From Comamonadaceae bacterium (GTDB lineage Bacteria; Pseudomonadota; Gammaproteobacteria; Burkholderiales; Burkholderiaceae_C), in contig CANBRM010000004.1 of assembly GCA_947371915.1 (NCBI GenBank), positions 1 through 58,665 on the forward strand: 58,665 nucleotides of DNA. The letters are read 5' to 3'. Positions 16,793 through 23,960 of this stretch are shown here, in pieces (positions within the stretch are counted from its first letter, which is position 1; each line of letters starts with the position of its first letter). A program made the position numbers and the translations under genes. The notes beneath the pieces were generated by a model. The model searched no databases and was not told where the DNA came from. It saw nothing but the letters and a program-made list of their open reading frames with translations.

Positions 16793-17125
16793 TTAGCGAA
16801 TGCAGCCGTCCAGCAGCACTTTGCCGGTGGTGCTGGGGTTGATGGTGGCTTCGACGGCCGCACCGCACAGCTTGTTGCCGGTGGCGGTGGTGGTCATCAG
16901 CTTGGCAGCATCGTCCCAGTAAATCTTGTCGCCCACCGCCCACACTTGGGTGGTGACTTTGGGGAGGTTGAACACGTCTTCGGTTTTGCCCTCGACAGGC
17001 ATGCCCGCAGCGGCGGCATTGACGGCCACAGCGACGATGGCACCGACCATGAAAGGGGCACCCGACGCGACGGCGTAAGGGGCAACGAGGGTGATCACAT
17101 CACCGTGCTGAACGTAGCTTTTCAT
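16793..17125 (-). CDS. Capsid decoration/cement protein, DUF2190 family
   Basis: 110 residues from the ATG at 17125; a longer frame upstream has a hydrophobic leader that runs through a terminator hairpin and is unlikely to be coding. KSYVQHGDVITLVAPYAV, GMPVEGKTEDVFNLPK and VGDKIYWDDAAK are typical of DUF2190, small capsid-stabilising proteins encoded beside the capsid gene. The final LLDGCIR is also usual. It lies directly after the capsid gene in transcription, separated by a terminator. Confidence 0.85.
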   Translation of the reverse strand: MKSYVQHGDVITLVAPYAVASGAPFMVGAIVAVAVNAAAAGMPVEGKTEDVFNLPKVTTQVWAVGDKIYWDDAAKLMTTTATGNKLCGAAVEATINPSTTGKVLLDGCIR

Positions 17126-17149
17126 AAAAACTCCAAAGAAAAAAAGGAT

Positions 17150-17178
17150 GTAAAAAGCCATCACGAAGGGATGGCTTT
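17150..17178 (-). terminator. Intrinsic terminator after the capsid gene
   Basis: Nine-base arms AAAGCCATC and GATGGCTTT, loop of seven, then T run on the minus strand. It sits between the capsid gene and the decoration gene of the same operon. Confidence 0.85.
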
Positions 17179-17236
17179 CTGGGGGACTGATCACCTTGCC
17201 AGCGTGGGCAAAGTGATCGGGTTGAGCGGCGCGGGT

Positions 17237-19519
17237 TTAAGCGCCTGCGTTTTTGTAGAGGCCACGGAAGTCGATGGCCTTGGCTGCAAACACGTGGCGG
17301 GCCTTGATCTCGACACCGTCCACTTCGAAGCCTTCACGGCGTGTGGTGAACAAGCCGTTTTCGCCTTCGAGGTAGGCGTACTCGACCGTGTCAACGCGGG
17401 CCGGTGTGCTGGCCAAGTACCACTGGTTGCCGGTCACGCGGTTGTCCACGATCACGCTCAAAGATGTGTTGAAAGCGGGGTTGATGTCCACCGACTTGGC
17501 AGCCACAAAGTTGGAGCTGGTGTATTTCAACGCTTCGGCTTCTTTGTCAGGGCCGACGATCAAGATCTCGGGGGCCAAGTTCAACATGCGGCCATTGGCA
17601 CCGGTTTGCTTGCGCATGGCAGCACGGCCAGCGCCCAAGGTGAGGTCGCTGATCGCGCCGCCCGAGCCAGCCAAGTTTTTGTGGGCAGCATCAAAGATGG
17701 CCACACCGTCTGCCATGGTGGGGTTGCCCAACAAAGCGGCGTACACCAAGTCACCCTCAAGAGCGGCAGCTTCTTCGGCAATCATCATGGGGATGCGTGC
17801 GAAGGCAGACAGATCGTCGTTGACCAAAGCCTCCCAAGTGATGGCGATGACCGCGCCGTATTTGCTGAGGCTGTATTTCTCAGCCGCGTCGCTGAAGGTG
17901 GCCAACTTGTACTCGCCGCCTTCGTTGATCTTGCTGAATTGGCTCATGCCGCTCAGTTGCAACAGCGACTTTTCACGGAAGTCTTTGTTGGTGGACTGAC
18001 GCGCCCAGCCGGTGAAGGTGCGTGGCGCTTGCTCGTACGCGGCACGCAAGCTGCGGTTGACGGTGCTGGCCAAGATGGAGGGAAAGTCGCTGGTGCCCAT
18101 CATGCCCGCGCTGCGGCGTGCGTCGGCGTCCAAGTTGAGGGCAGCCATGGCGATTTCGCGGCGGCTCAAACCGTCGGCATTGCCACCCGCAGCGGTGATG
18201 CTGCGGCGGGCCATGTCCATCAAGTCCATGCCGCGAAAAGCGCGTGCGCCTTCTGCATCGATCTTGGTGCCTGCAAACTCGCTGGCATTGGGGTTGTTGC
18301 GCAAGATGAGCGCGTCGCTCATGCGGGTGCGCAAGGTGTCTGTTTCGTCGCGGGTGGTGCGAATTTGTGCAGTACCGCGCACGGCTGTGGATTTGCTCGA
18401 CTCAGCGAGTGCGTCGATGATTTGTTTGCGTGCTTCATCCACGCTCACACCGGCGTCAATCAAGCGCACGGCCAGCGCTTCGGCTTCGTCGCCCAAGGTG
18501 GTGCGAGCGGCTTGGGCAGCGGCGCGAATGTCGGTGGCACGGGTGCGCTCGGCTTGCATGCCTGCTTGGTGAGCGGCAGCGCTGTCGGGCGCGTGGGCGC
18601 GTGTTTCGTTGCCGGTGGTCACGGCGGTGGTGGCGGCAGTTGTGCCAGCCGAGGCTTGGGTCGATTGAGGCATAGAGGCTCCAGGTGTTGAAAAGTTACG
18701 GGTTTCGGCTAGTGCTCCCGCCGTGGGAGTATGTGAAGCTGCAGCGGGTGCTGCGGCTTGCTGTGGGGTTGCGGCTGAGCCAGTTGGGTCAGCGGGGTCA
18801 GCACGAGTGACCACTTCGGTCATCTCGCACGGGAAGGCGCGCAGTTCGCGGCCGTCGGGAGTTTTGAAGTGGCCGCCATCACTGCGCACGACTTGGGCGT
18901 CCATGTCGGCTGGGATAGGCACCAGCGAGTTCTCCATGACAGTCCAGCGCTTGACGGTGTAGACCCAGATGCCGTTTTCTTCGCTCGGGGCCATCATCTC
19001 TACCCGTTGACGGGAGTAGCCCACGGAGATGTTGCGGATGACGTTGTCTTCGAGGTCTTGCACCACGCCTTTGACGCTGTCGCGGCGACTGAGCTGCGCT
19101 TGGCACACGCCCTGCCCGTTGCGGATTTGCGGCTGATCGCAAACGCCCAGCTGGTCCTCCAGATCCCACGCCATGTGCGTGTTGAGCAAGGGGACACCAC
19201 GCTCCAGGCGGGAGAGGTCAATCGCGGCTTCGGAGACCTCCAGCACCTCCATGTAGTAGCGGCTATTGGTCCAGTCGTATCGCTTGACGGGTGCGCCGGT
19301 GCTGAAAATGATCTCGAAGCGGGCAGCAGGTGCAAGGCCTGCTGCGTCGCCCTCAGCGCGGGTGGCGTTGTCGGGTGGCGCTTCGCGGCGCACGTTGCGC
19401 ACAGCCATTTGCAAGCTGGCCAGCGGCATGTCTTGCAAGCGGGTGGCTGGCACAAGGGCATGGGGGGTTTGAGAATCAGGCGCGCGCGGCTGCGCGCCCG
19501 AGGCGTTTGCCTGGGGCAT
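17237..19519 (-). CDS. Prohead protease-major capsid protein fusion
   Basis: 760 residues from ATG 19519, with AAAGGA seven bases upstream. The first 240 residues resemble an HK97-type prohead serine protease (FEIIFSTGAPVKRYDW, LLNTHMAWDLEDQLGV with the probable catalytic His, and NISVGYSRQRVE with the probable Ser). A linker of about 130 residues rich in A, T, P and Q follows, then a helical, scaffold-like region (about 310-400). The last 360 residues are a HK97-fold capsid subunit (FPSILASTVNRSLRAAYEQAP, DINPAFNTSLSVIVDN). Such fusions are a known family in siphoviruses of Proteobacteria; the protease must cut itself free during maturation. Confidence 0.88.
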   Translation of the reverse strand: MPQANASGAQPRAPDSQTPHALVPATRLQDMPLASLQMAVRNVRREAPPDNATRAEGDAAGLAPAARFEIIFSTGAPVKRYDWTNSRYYMEVLEVSEAAIDLSRLERGVPLLNTHMAWDLEDQLGVCDQPQIRNGQGVCQAQLSRRDSVKGVVQDLEDNVIRNISVGYSRQRVEMMAPSEENGIWVYTVKRWTVMENSLVPIPADMDAQVVRSDGGHFKTPDGRELRAFPCEMTEVVTRADPADPTGSAATPQQAAAPAAASHTPTAGALAETRNFSTPGASMPQSTQASAGTTAATTAVTTGNETRAHAPDSAAAHQAGMQAERTRATDIRAAAQAARTTLGDEAEALAVRLIDAGVSVDEARKQIIDALAESSKSTAVRGTAQIRTTRDETDTLRTRMSDALILRNNPNASEFAGTKIDAEGARAFRGMDLMDMARRSITAAGGNADGLSRREIAMAALNLDADARRSAGMMGTSDFPSILASTVNRSLRAAYEQAPRTFTGWARQSTNKDFREKSLLQLSGMSQFSKINEGGEYKLATFSDAAEKYSLSKYGAVIAITWEALVNDDLSAFARIPMMIAEEAAALEGDLVYAALLGNPTMADGVAIFDAAHKNLAGSGGAISDLTLGAGRAAMRKQTGANGRMLNLAPEILIVGPDKEAEALKYTSSNFVAAKSVDINPAFNTSLSVIVDNRVTGNQWYLASTPARVDTVEYAYLEGENGLFTTRREGFEVDGVEIKARHVFAAKAIDFRGLYKNAGA

Positions 19520-19605
19520 AGCGGGGTCCTTTGGTTGAGGGGGTTGGGAGAGAAAGAAGCGGCGCGTGTGTGTGTACGCGCTAGACGCCGAAGTGGGTGC
19601 GTCGA

Positions 19606-19944
19606 TCAAGCAGCGGGGGCTGGTGCTGTGTCCTGTGCATCACGGCGCAGTTGGTCTGCACGCAGCACAGCCGTCATGCCCAGCATGAGCTGCTGCACGC
19701 TGACCTGCTGCCCTGCGATAACCTCACCCGTGGTCGGGTGCACCAGCGGAATGCCCGCCGCCGTCGGGTCAATCTGCAGCGTGTGACGCTCAGGCGTGGT
19801 GTCGAGAAACTTTGTTTCACCCGAGATCAAAACAGCCTGGCGCTCCACATAGTGGATGACAGGCAAGCCCGTCGCCGGGTATTCGATCTCGATGCGATCA
19901 ATGCGCGGGTAGATACCCGTGCGCGTGTCGTAATTGCGAGTCAT
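19606..19944 (-). CDS. Conserved phage head-module protein of unknown function
   Basis: 112 residues, no recognised domain. The sequence has a beta-rich first half (RIDRIEIEYPATGLPVIHYVER) and a helical second half with QQVSVQQLMLGMTAVLRADQLRRD. It lies 86 bases before the capsid fusion gene and after the A+T-rich fibre-like gene. It may be an accessory head protein; no firmer call is possible. Confidence 0.6.
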   Translation of the reverse strand: MTRNYDTRTGIYPRIDRIEIEYPATGLPVIHYVERQAVLISGETKFLDTTPERHTLQIDPTAAGIPLVHPTTGEVIAGQQVSVQQLMLGMTAVLRADQLRRDAQDTAPAPAA

Positions 19945-19984
19945 GGAGAGTCCTTCAAGGTGAGGTGCTTAGAAATCATGCGGG

Positions 19985-21283
19985 TCATGCGGTGAGGCTT
20001 TTCAACTCGTCGTTTGAAAGACGGCGGGGGAAATAGGCCAGGCATTTGATGTGGCCGTTTAAAAAATTGCCCGAGTTTTCATTACCAAGGCGTGATTGAG
20101 TTACTAAAGGTAATACACCGCTGGTGTCTTCTGAGTTGGGTAGCACACCATTGATAGCTTGATTAAAGCTATTTTGTTTATATGTGATAGCTCGTTTATA
20201 ACTACTTGCCGCAGAGTAGCCTGAAGGCGCAAGATTTACTTGACTTACCCCATTACTAGAAACAGTAAATTGGGCCTGCGAACCGGTGGCATAACGCATT
20301 TGGATTGAGTTTGAGGTCGTAGCGTCATCTGCACCAAAAACACCGATGCTTGAGTTATCTGCACCTAAGGTATACGACGCAAAAAACGTACCCTCATACT
20401 GGTTATACCAACTACTAAAGTTAGGCCCAACTATTAATGCAAGCTCCCCAGCGCGGGTTGCTTGGGTACCAGCAGTAGGAATTGTCGATGTTACAAATGC
20501 TCCCAGTTCCAACTGGGGCAGGCCTATGCGCAATGTGATGTCAATGGGCATCCCTGCAAAAAAATTAAGATCAATGCGGCTATTTATCCATACTGATCCG
20601 CTATTAACTAACTGTCGCATCGTCGAAAAACGATTTACTGCCAAACTTCCAGCTGTAGGGAGTACAAAATCAAGTTTACCGGCTTCTACCAATGTCCCAT
20701 TGCTAGATACAGCAAGAATATAAAGCTCTGATGGCAATATGTTTGCAAGCGTACCGCCAACAACTTTCACATAAGTACTTGCATTCCAATTTTGCCCTGC
20801 CAATGCAGCGGTGACATCGATAGCTGCATCAAAGCCTAAATAAACTTCAGGCCCTGTTGGGGTACCAGAAAAACGAACATCTAAATAACTGATGCCATTT
20901 TCAATGCCTAAGTTAACAACTGATGTTGTCAGGCTAGCGTAAGAACCGCCGAGAGTCCAATAATTTGGCAGCCTACCACCTGATCCAATAACTCCAGCCG
21001 CAGCTCCCATCATCGTGCTGTTCCGAATGAAGTTAGTCCGAGGCTCCTCAATCAACCACCCCTTACAAATCAGCGTCACAGGGTCATAGTCAAACCGAGG
21101 CATGTTTGCAGCAACTGTCTCCAACACCCCCGCACTGTTAAAACGCGTCGCAGTGCTTGCACGCGTAAAAGAAATACGCGGGTCGAGCACCCCAGTCGTG
21201 AAGTCGAGGTAGAGGGACGCATTACCAAACAGGGTCTTAACAGCAGCCGCAATCGCCGACAGCCGTGTGGCGCGCAACCTCAT
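19985..21283 (-). CDS. Phage head fibre/spike-like protein, A+T-rich
   Basis: 432 residues. FTRASTATRFNSAGVLETV and WLIEEPRTNFIRNS at about 38-90 are hallmarks of a family of phage head-fibre or tail-spike proteins with a lectin-like (laminin G/concanavalin-like) C-terminal domain. It lies inside the head module, so a capsid fibre is more likely than a tail spike. The gene is visibly richer in A+T than its neighbours, especially 20080-21000, which points to a recently acquired cassette. Its ATG overlaps the stop of the upstream gene. It may bind sugars on cells or surfaces (inference). Confidence 0.65.
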   Translation of the reverse strand: MRLRATRLSAIAAAVKTLFGNASLYLDFTTGVLDPRISFTRASTATRFNSAGVLETVAANMPRFDYDPVTLICKGWLIEEPRTNFIRNSTMMGAAAGVIGSGGRLPNYWTLGGSYASLTTSVVNLGIENGISYLDVRFSGTPTGPEVYLGFDAAIDVTAALAGQNWNASTYVKVVGGTLANILPSELYILAVSSNGTLVEAGKLDFVLPTAGSLAVNRFSTMRQLVNSGSVWINSRIDLNFFAGMPIDITLRIGLPQLELGAFVTSTIPTAGTQATRAGELALIVGPNFSSWYNQYEGTFFASYTLGADNSSIGVFGADDATTSNSIQMRYATGSQAQFTVSSNGVSQVNLAPSGYSAASSYKRAITYKQNSFNQAINGVLPNSEDTSGVLPLVTQSRLGNENSGNFLNGHIKCLAYFPRRLSNDELKSLTA

Positions 21284-21651
21284 GACAGCTCCGAAATTTC
21301 AGCCACGCCGTCCACGGTTGAATCGGCTGCACGGATGACGGCAATGCGGGGGGTGGCGGGCAGTGCAATGTCCAAGCGGTCGCCAGCGGCCATGTAGTGG
21401 CTGGTGGTGGCGTTGGCCACTTGGTTGGTGCTGCCCACAGCAATGCGCATGGCGCTGCCACGGGCATACAGGCTGATGCGGGAGGCTGTAGGGCTCAGCA
21501 CGGTGTTGGTGCTGGCGGTGGTGGTGGGCACTTGGTAGGCAAGGCCCAAAATACCCAGCGGCTCGATGTGGAGGCGGCCAGCGGGTGTGCCTTTCAGCTC
21601 AGCCAGCGCAGGTGGGGTGCTGTCTGGAATGAGTGCAAAGAGTCGTGTCAT
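21280..21651 (-). CDS. Small phage structural protein of unknown function
   Basis: 123 residues, beta-rich with many T, S and A (PTTTASTNTVLSPTASRISLYARGSAMRIAVGS is a typical pattern; key features at about 40-75). No known domain was recognised. It overlaps the fibre-like gene by ATGA and may form its base or attach it to the capsid, as small proteins beside fibre genes often do. That role is inference. Confidence 0.6.
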   Translation of the reverse strand: MTRLFALIPDSTPPALAELKGTPAGRLHIEPLGILGLAYQVPTTTASTNTVLSPTASRISLYARGSAMRIAVGSTNQVANATTSHYMAAGDRLDIALPATPRIAVIRAADSTVDGVAEISELS

Positions 21652-21673
21652 GTCAGGTCTTTCAAAAGAGGGG

Positions 21674-22216
21674 TTAAGCGATTTCGAATCGCACGAGCAA
21701 GGCGCTCACCACTTCGGCGGGGGCTGCCAGTTTGGGTATGGCGCTCACGTCGCCACCCAAGGTGCGGTAGATCAGCGAGGGCAGCAGGCTGCACACTTTG
21801 TCTGCATCGCCGTCGTTGCCCCAGCCGCGTGTGTCGATCAGGCGCATGGGCAGCAAGCGCAGGCCGATGCGGGCAATGTCGGCCATGCTGTAGGGAATGT
21901 GCCGGTCGGTGATGTGGTCCACGCCCAAGTCAAAGCGGCTGAGGTCGGTGCCAGCAGGCGGGGCGCACACCACCATGGGGTGGTCAGCGTATTGGCTCAT
22001 GGGCTTGTAGACGTTGCCACCGGCATTCATCTCCAAGGCATAAAGCCGCCCAGCTGCCCAAAAGGCAATGGCGCAATGGGTGATGTGCGCCCACGCCAAG
22101 CCCGCCACCACCTGCCCTGCCTGAATGACTTTGCCGGTGGGGGTGCCGGTGCTGACGCCAATCAGGTCGCCGGTGTTGATCTGCACCCGCGCCTCAAGAT
22201 AGCTGTAGGTTTTCAT
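21674..22216 (-). CDS. Permuted papain-like (YiiX/NlpC-type) hydrolase in the head module
   Basis: 180 residues. GDLIGVS at 16-22, HCAIAFW with His47, acidic Glu62, and a Cys in DKVCSLLPSLIY (Cys142) form the circularly permuted papain-like pattern of YiiX/YebB-type NlpC/P60 relatives, where the His precedes the Cys. Such enzymes cleave amide or ester bonds of lipids or peptidoglycan. It lies between the portal and the fibre-associated genes, an unusual place for a cell-wall enzyme, since a separate classical NlpC/P60 peptidase is encoded with the tail tip. The fold call is moderate; substrate unknown. Confidence 0.6.
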   Translation of the reverse strand: MKTYSYLEARVQINTGDLIGVSTGTPTGKVIQAGQVVAGLAWAHITHCAIAFWAAGRLYALEMNAGGNVYKPMSQYADHPMVVCAPPAGTDLSRFDLGVDHITDRHIPYSMADIARIGLRLLPMRLIDTRGWGNDGDADKVCSLLPSLIYRTLGGDVSAIPKLAAPAEVVSALLVRFEIA

Positions 22217-22246
22217 GTGGGCTCACAAAGTTGAAGGGGTGAAAAA

Positions 22247-23725
22247 TCAGGGGGTCGGATCGGCTTTGAGCATGTCAGCGCCGGTCAGGCCTAGCTCGCT
22301 GGTGGCCGCATCGGTGTCGAGCACCAGCCCTGCGGCTTGCAGTTTGGCCAGCTCGTCTTTGCGCTCGGCAATGTAGGCGTCGAGGGTGGTGCCACGCTCT
22401 CGCAGCTCTTCGCTCACCGTTTTAAATCCACCACGCACCGACTCTTTCGAGGTCATGGTGTCTTTGAGTGGGTCCACTTGAAGCTTGGCGGGCATGGTGT
22501 AGCTGTCCGCATTGGGGCCCAGTGCCACACCAGCCAGCAGGGCTGCTTCACGCCACCACTTGCGCAGGGGCTGCAGGACTTGCGGCACCAGGTGCAACCA
22601 TTGCTCTTGCTCGATGAGGGCGCGAAACTCAATCAGGCCCATGCGGTTGCTGCTGAAGTTCGACTGGCTCATATCGCCCGTCAACTGCCCGTAGGTGATG
22701 CCCGAGCCAACGGCCAAGGCATGCAGCTCGAAACGAGAAAACTCACCACCAGCGCCGCTGGGTGGTGGGTTGTTGAAGGTCACTTGTTCGCTGTTGCCGA
22801 TGCGGGCAATGAGGCCGGGGCGCATTTTTTCAATGCCATTGCTGCTGGCCAAGCCCAGCGCTTTGTCGGGCTTGTCGCTGCTGATAATGGCCATCACGCA
22901 GGCTTCCATTTTCTTGCGTACCAGCTCGGCATCGTGCCAATCGGCCAAGTCGCGGTAGCGCATGAGGCTGACTGCCAGCTCGCTGACACCGCGCACGGTG
23001 CTGGGCCGGTCACGCTTGAAGTAGTGGATGATTTCACTCGCTGGCACACGCTTGCTGACCAAGCTGCTAGATCGCCAGCCAGTCATTTCGCCGGGGTGCT
23101 CAGAGAAAAGCCAGTACGCCACGCAGGTGCCCAGCAAATCAAACTCTTTGCCCAAGATGCAGTAGTTGCCGTTAGCCTGCGGGCCGGTTTTGCTTTCGTC
23201 CAAGTGGTCGGCTTCGAGCACTTGAATTTGCAGGGGAATGGCATAGCCGTCTGTGGTTTTGCGCCACCGGCGACGGATGAGCACTTCACCCGCGCTAAAG
23301 CGCTCGGTGACCGCGAGTTTGATGAGTCCTGCCAGGTTGCTGGTGCCATCGGCATCGCAGTCCAAGCTGTTGCTCCAGGTAGACCAGCTGTCTTGCTCGC
23401 CCTTGCTTTTGGGCACGATGCTGATGCCGTAGCCCACCACGTTGCTGCCGTACACGCCCACAGCGCGCTTGGCGTATTCGTTGTTGCGCACGGTGTCGCG
23501 GGCGCGGTTGCGAATGCGGCTGAGGCCTTCGCCCAGCTCTGCGTTGGCGGTGCCGCCGTTGGCCGTCCAGCCGCTGGTGCGTCGCCCTACTTTGGCGGCG
23601 TCGTAGCTGCGGGCATGCTCTAGGCCCATGCGGCTGATGGAGCGCTTGAGCGCCCAGCCGGGGAAGGCCTGCGCAATGGCTCGCTCAACCACGCCGGTGG
23701 GTGCAATGCGTAACTGTTTGTCCAT
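22247..23725 (-). CDS. Portal protein, lambda gpB family
   Basis: 492 residues, near the usual size. RSYDAAKVGRRTSGW, LSRIRNRARDTVRNNEYAKRAV, the LEADHLDE segment and IIHYFKRDRPSTVRGVSE are typical of the lambda portal family. Twelve copies should form the ring at the capsid vertex through which DNA is packed and ejected. It stands five bases after the gpW-like gene, in the order terminase, gpW, portal known from lambda. Confidence 0.92.
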   Translation of the reverse strand: MDKQLRIAPTGVVERAIAQAFPGWALKRSISRMGLEHARSYDAAKVGRRTSGWTANGGTANAELGEGLSRIRNRARDTVRNNEYAKRAVGVYGSNVVGYGISIVPKSKGEQDSWSTWSNSLDCDADGTSNLAGLIKLAVTERFSAGEVLIRRRWRKTTDGYAIPLQIQVLEADHLDESKTGPQANGNYCILGKEFDLLGTCVAYWLFSEHPGEMTGWRSSSLVSKRVPASEIIHYFKRDRPSTVRGVSELAVSLMRYRDLADWHDAELVRKKMEACVMAIISSDKPDKALGLASSNGIEKMRPGLIARIGNSEQVTFNNPPPSGAGGEFSRFELHALAVGSGITYGQLTGDMSQSNFSSNRMGLIEFRALIEQEQWLHLVPQVLQPLRKWWREAALLAGVALGPNADSYTMPAKLQVDPLKDTMTSKESVRGGFKTVSEELRERGTTLDAYIAERKDELAKLQAAGLVLDTDAATSELGLTGADMLKADPTP

Positions 23726-23730
23726 GGTGC

Positions 23731-23949
23731 TCAGCTCCGTGAGAACTCAGCCACGCTGGACATACCACGCACAGGCAAGGCCAGAAGCGCGCCCGAGGCG
23801 ATCAGCTCGTCACGAATGAGGGTGCGTGCGTTCATGAGCGAGGCCATGTCCTGGTACTGCACTTCTTTGCCGTCGTAGCGCACACGCAAGGTGCCGCTGG
23901 CGATGGCTTTTTCAATCGCTTCGAGTTGGGTAACGGTAAATCCGGCCAT
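23731..23949 (-). CDS. gpW-like head-tail joining protein
   Basis: 72 residues: a first helix (TVTQLEAIEKAIASG), a beta hairpin (LRVRYDGKEVQYQ) and a second helix (SLMNARTLIRDELI). This is the alpha-beta-beta-alpha pattern of lambda gpW. It sits between terminase large subunit and portal as in lambda. The protein plugs the connector after packaging. Confidence 0.85.
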   Translation of the reverse strand: MAGFTVTQLEAIEKAIASGTLRVRYDGKEVQYQDMASLMNARTLIRDELIASGALLALPVRGMSSVAEFSRS

Positions 23950-23960
23950 GTGTGTTTCCT

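Noticed and set aside
16703-18691. Long open frame on the plus strand opposite the capsid gene
   Set aside because: It mirrors a high-G+C gene on the other strand, has low-complexity His/Gly/Val sequence and no ribosome-binding site; the minus-strand capsid fusion is clearly real.
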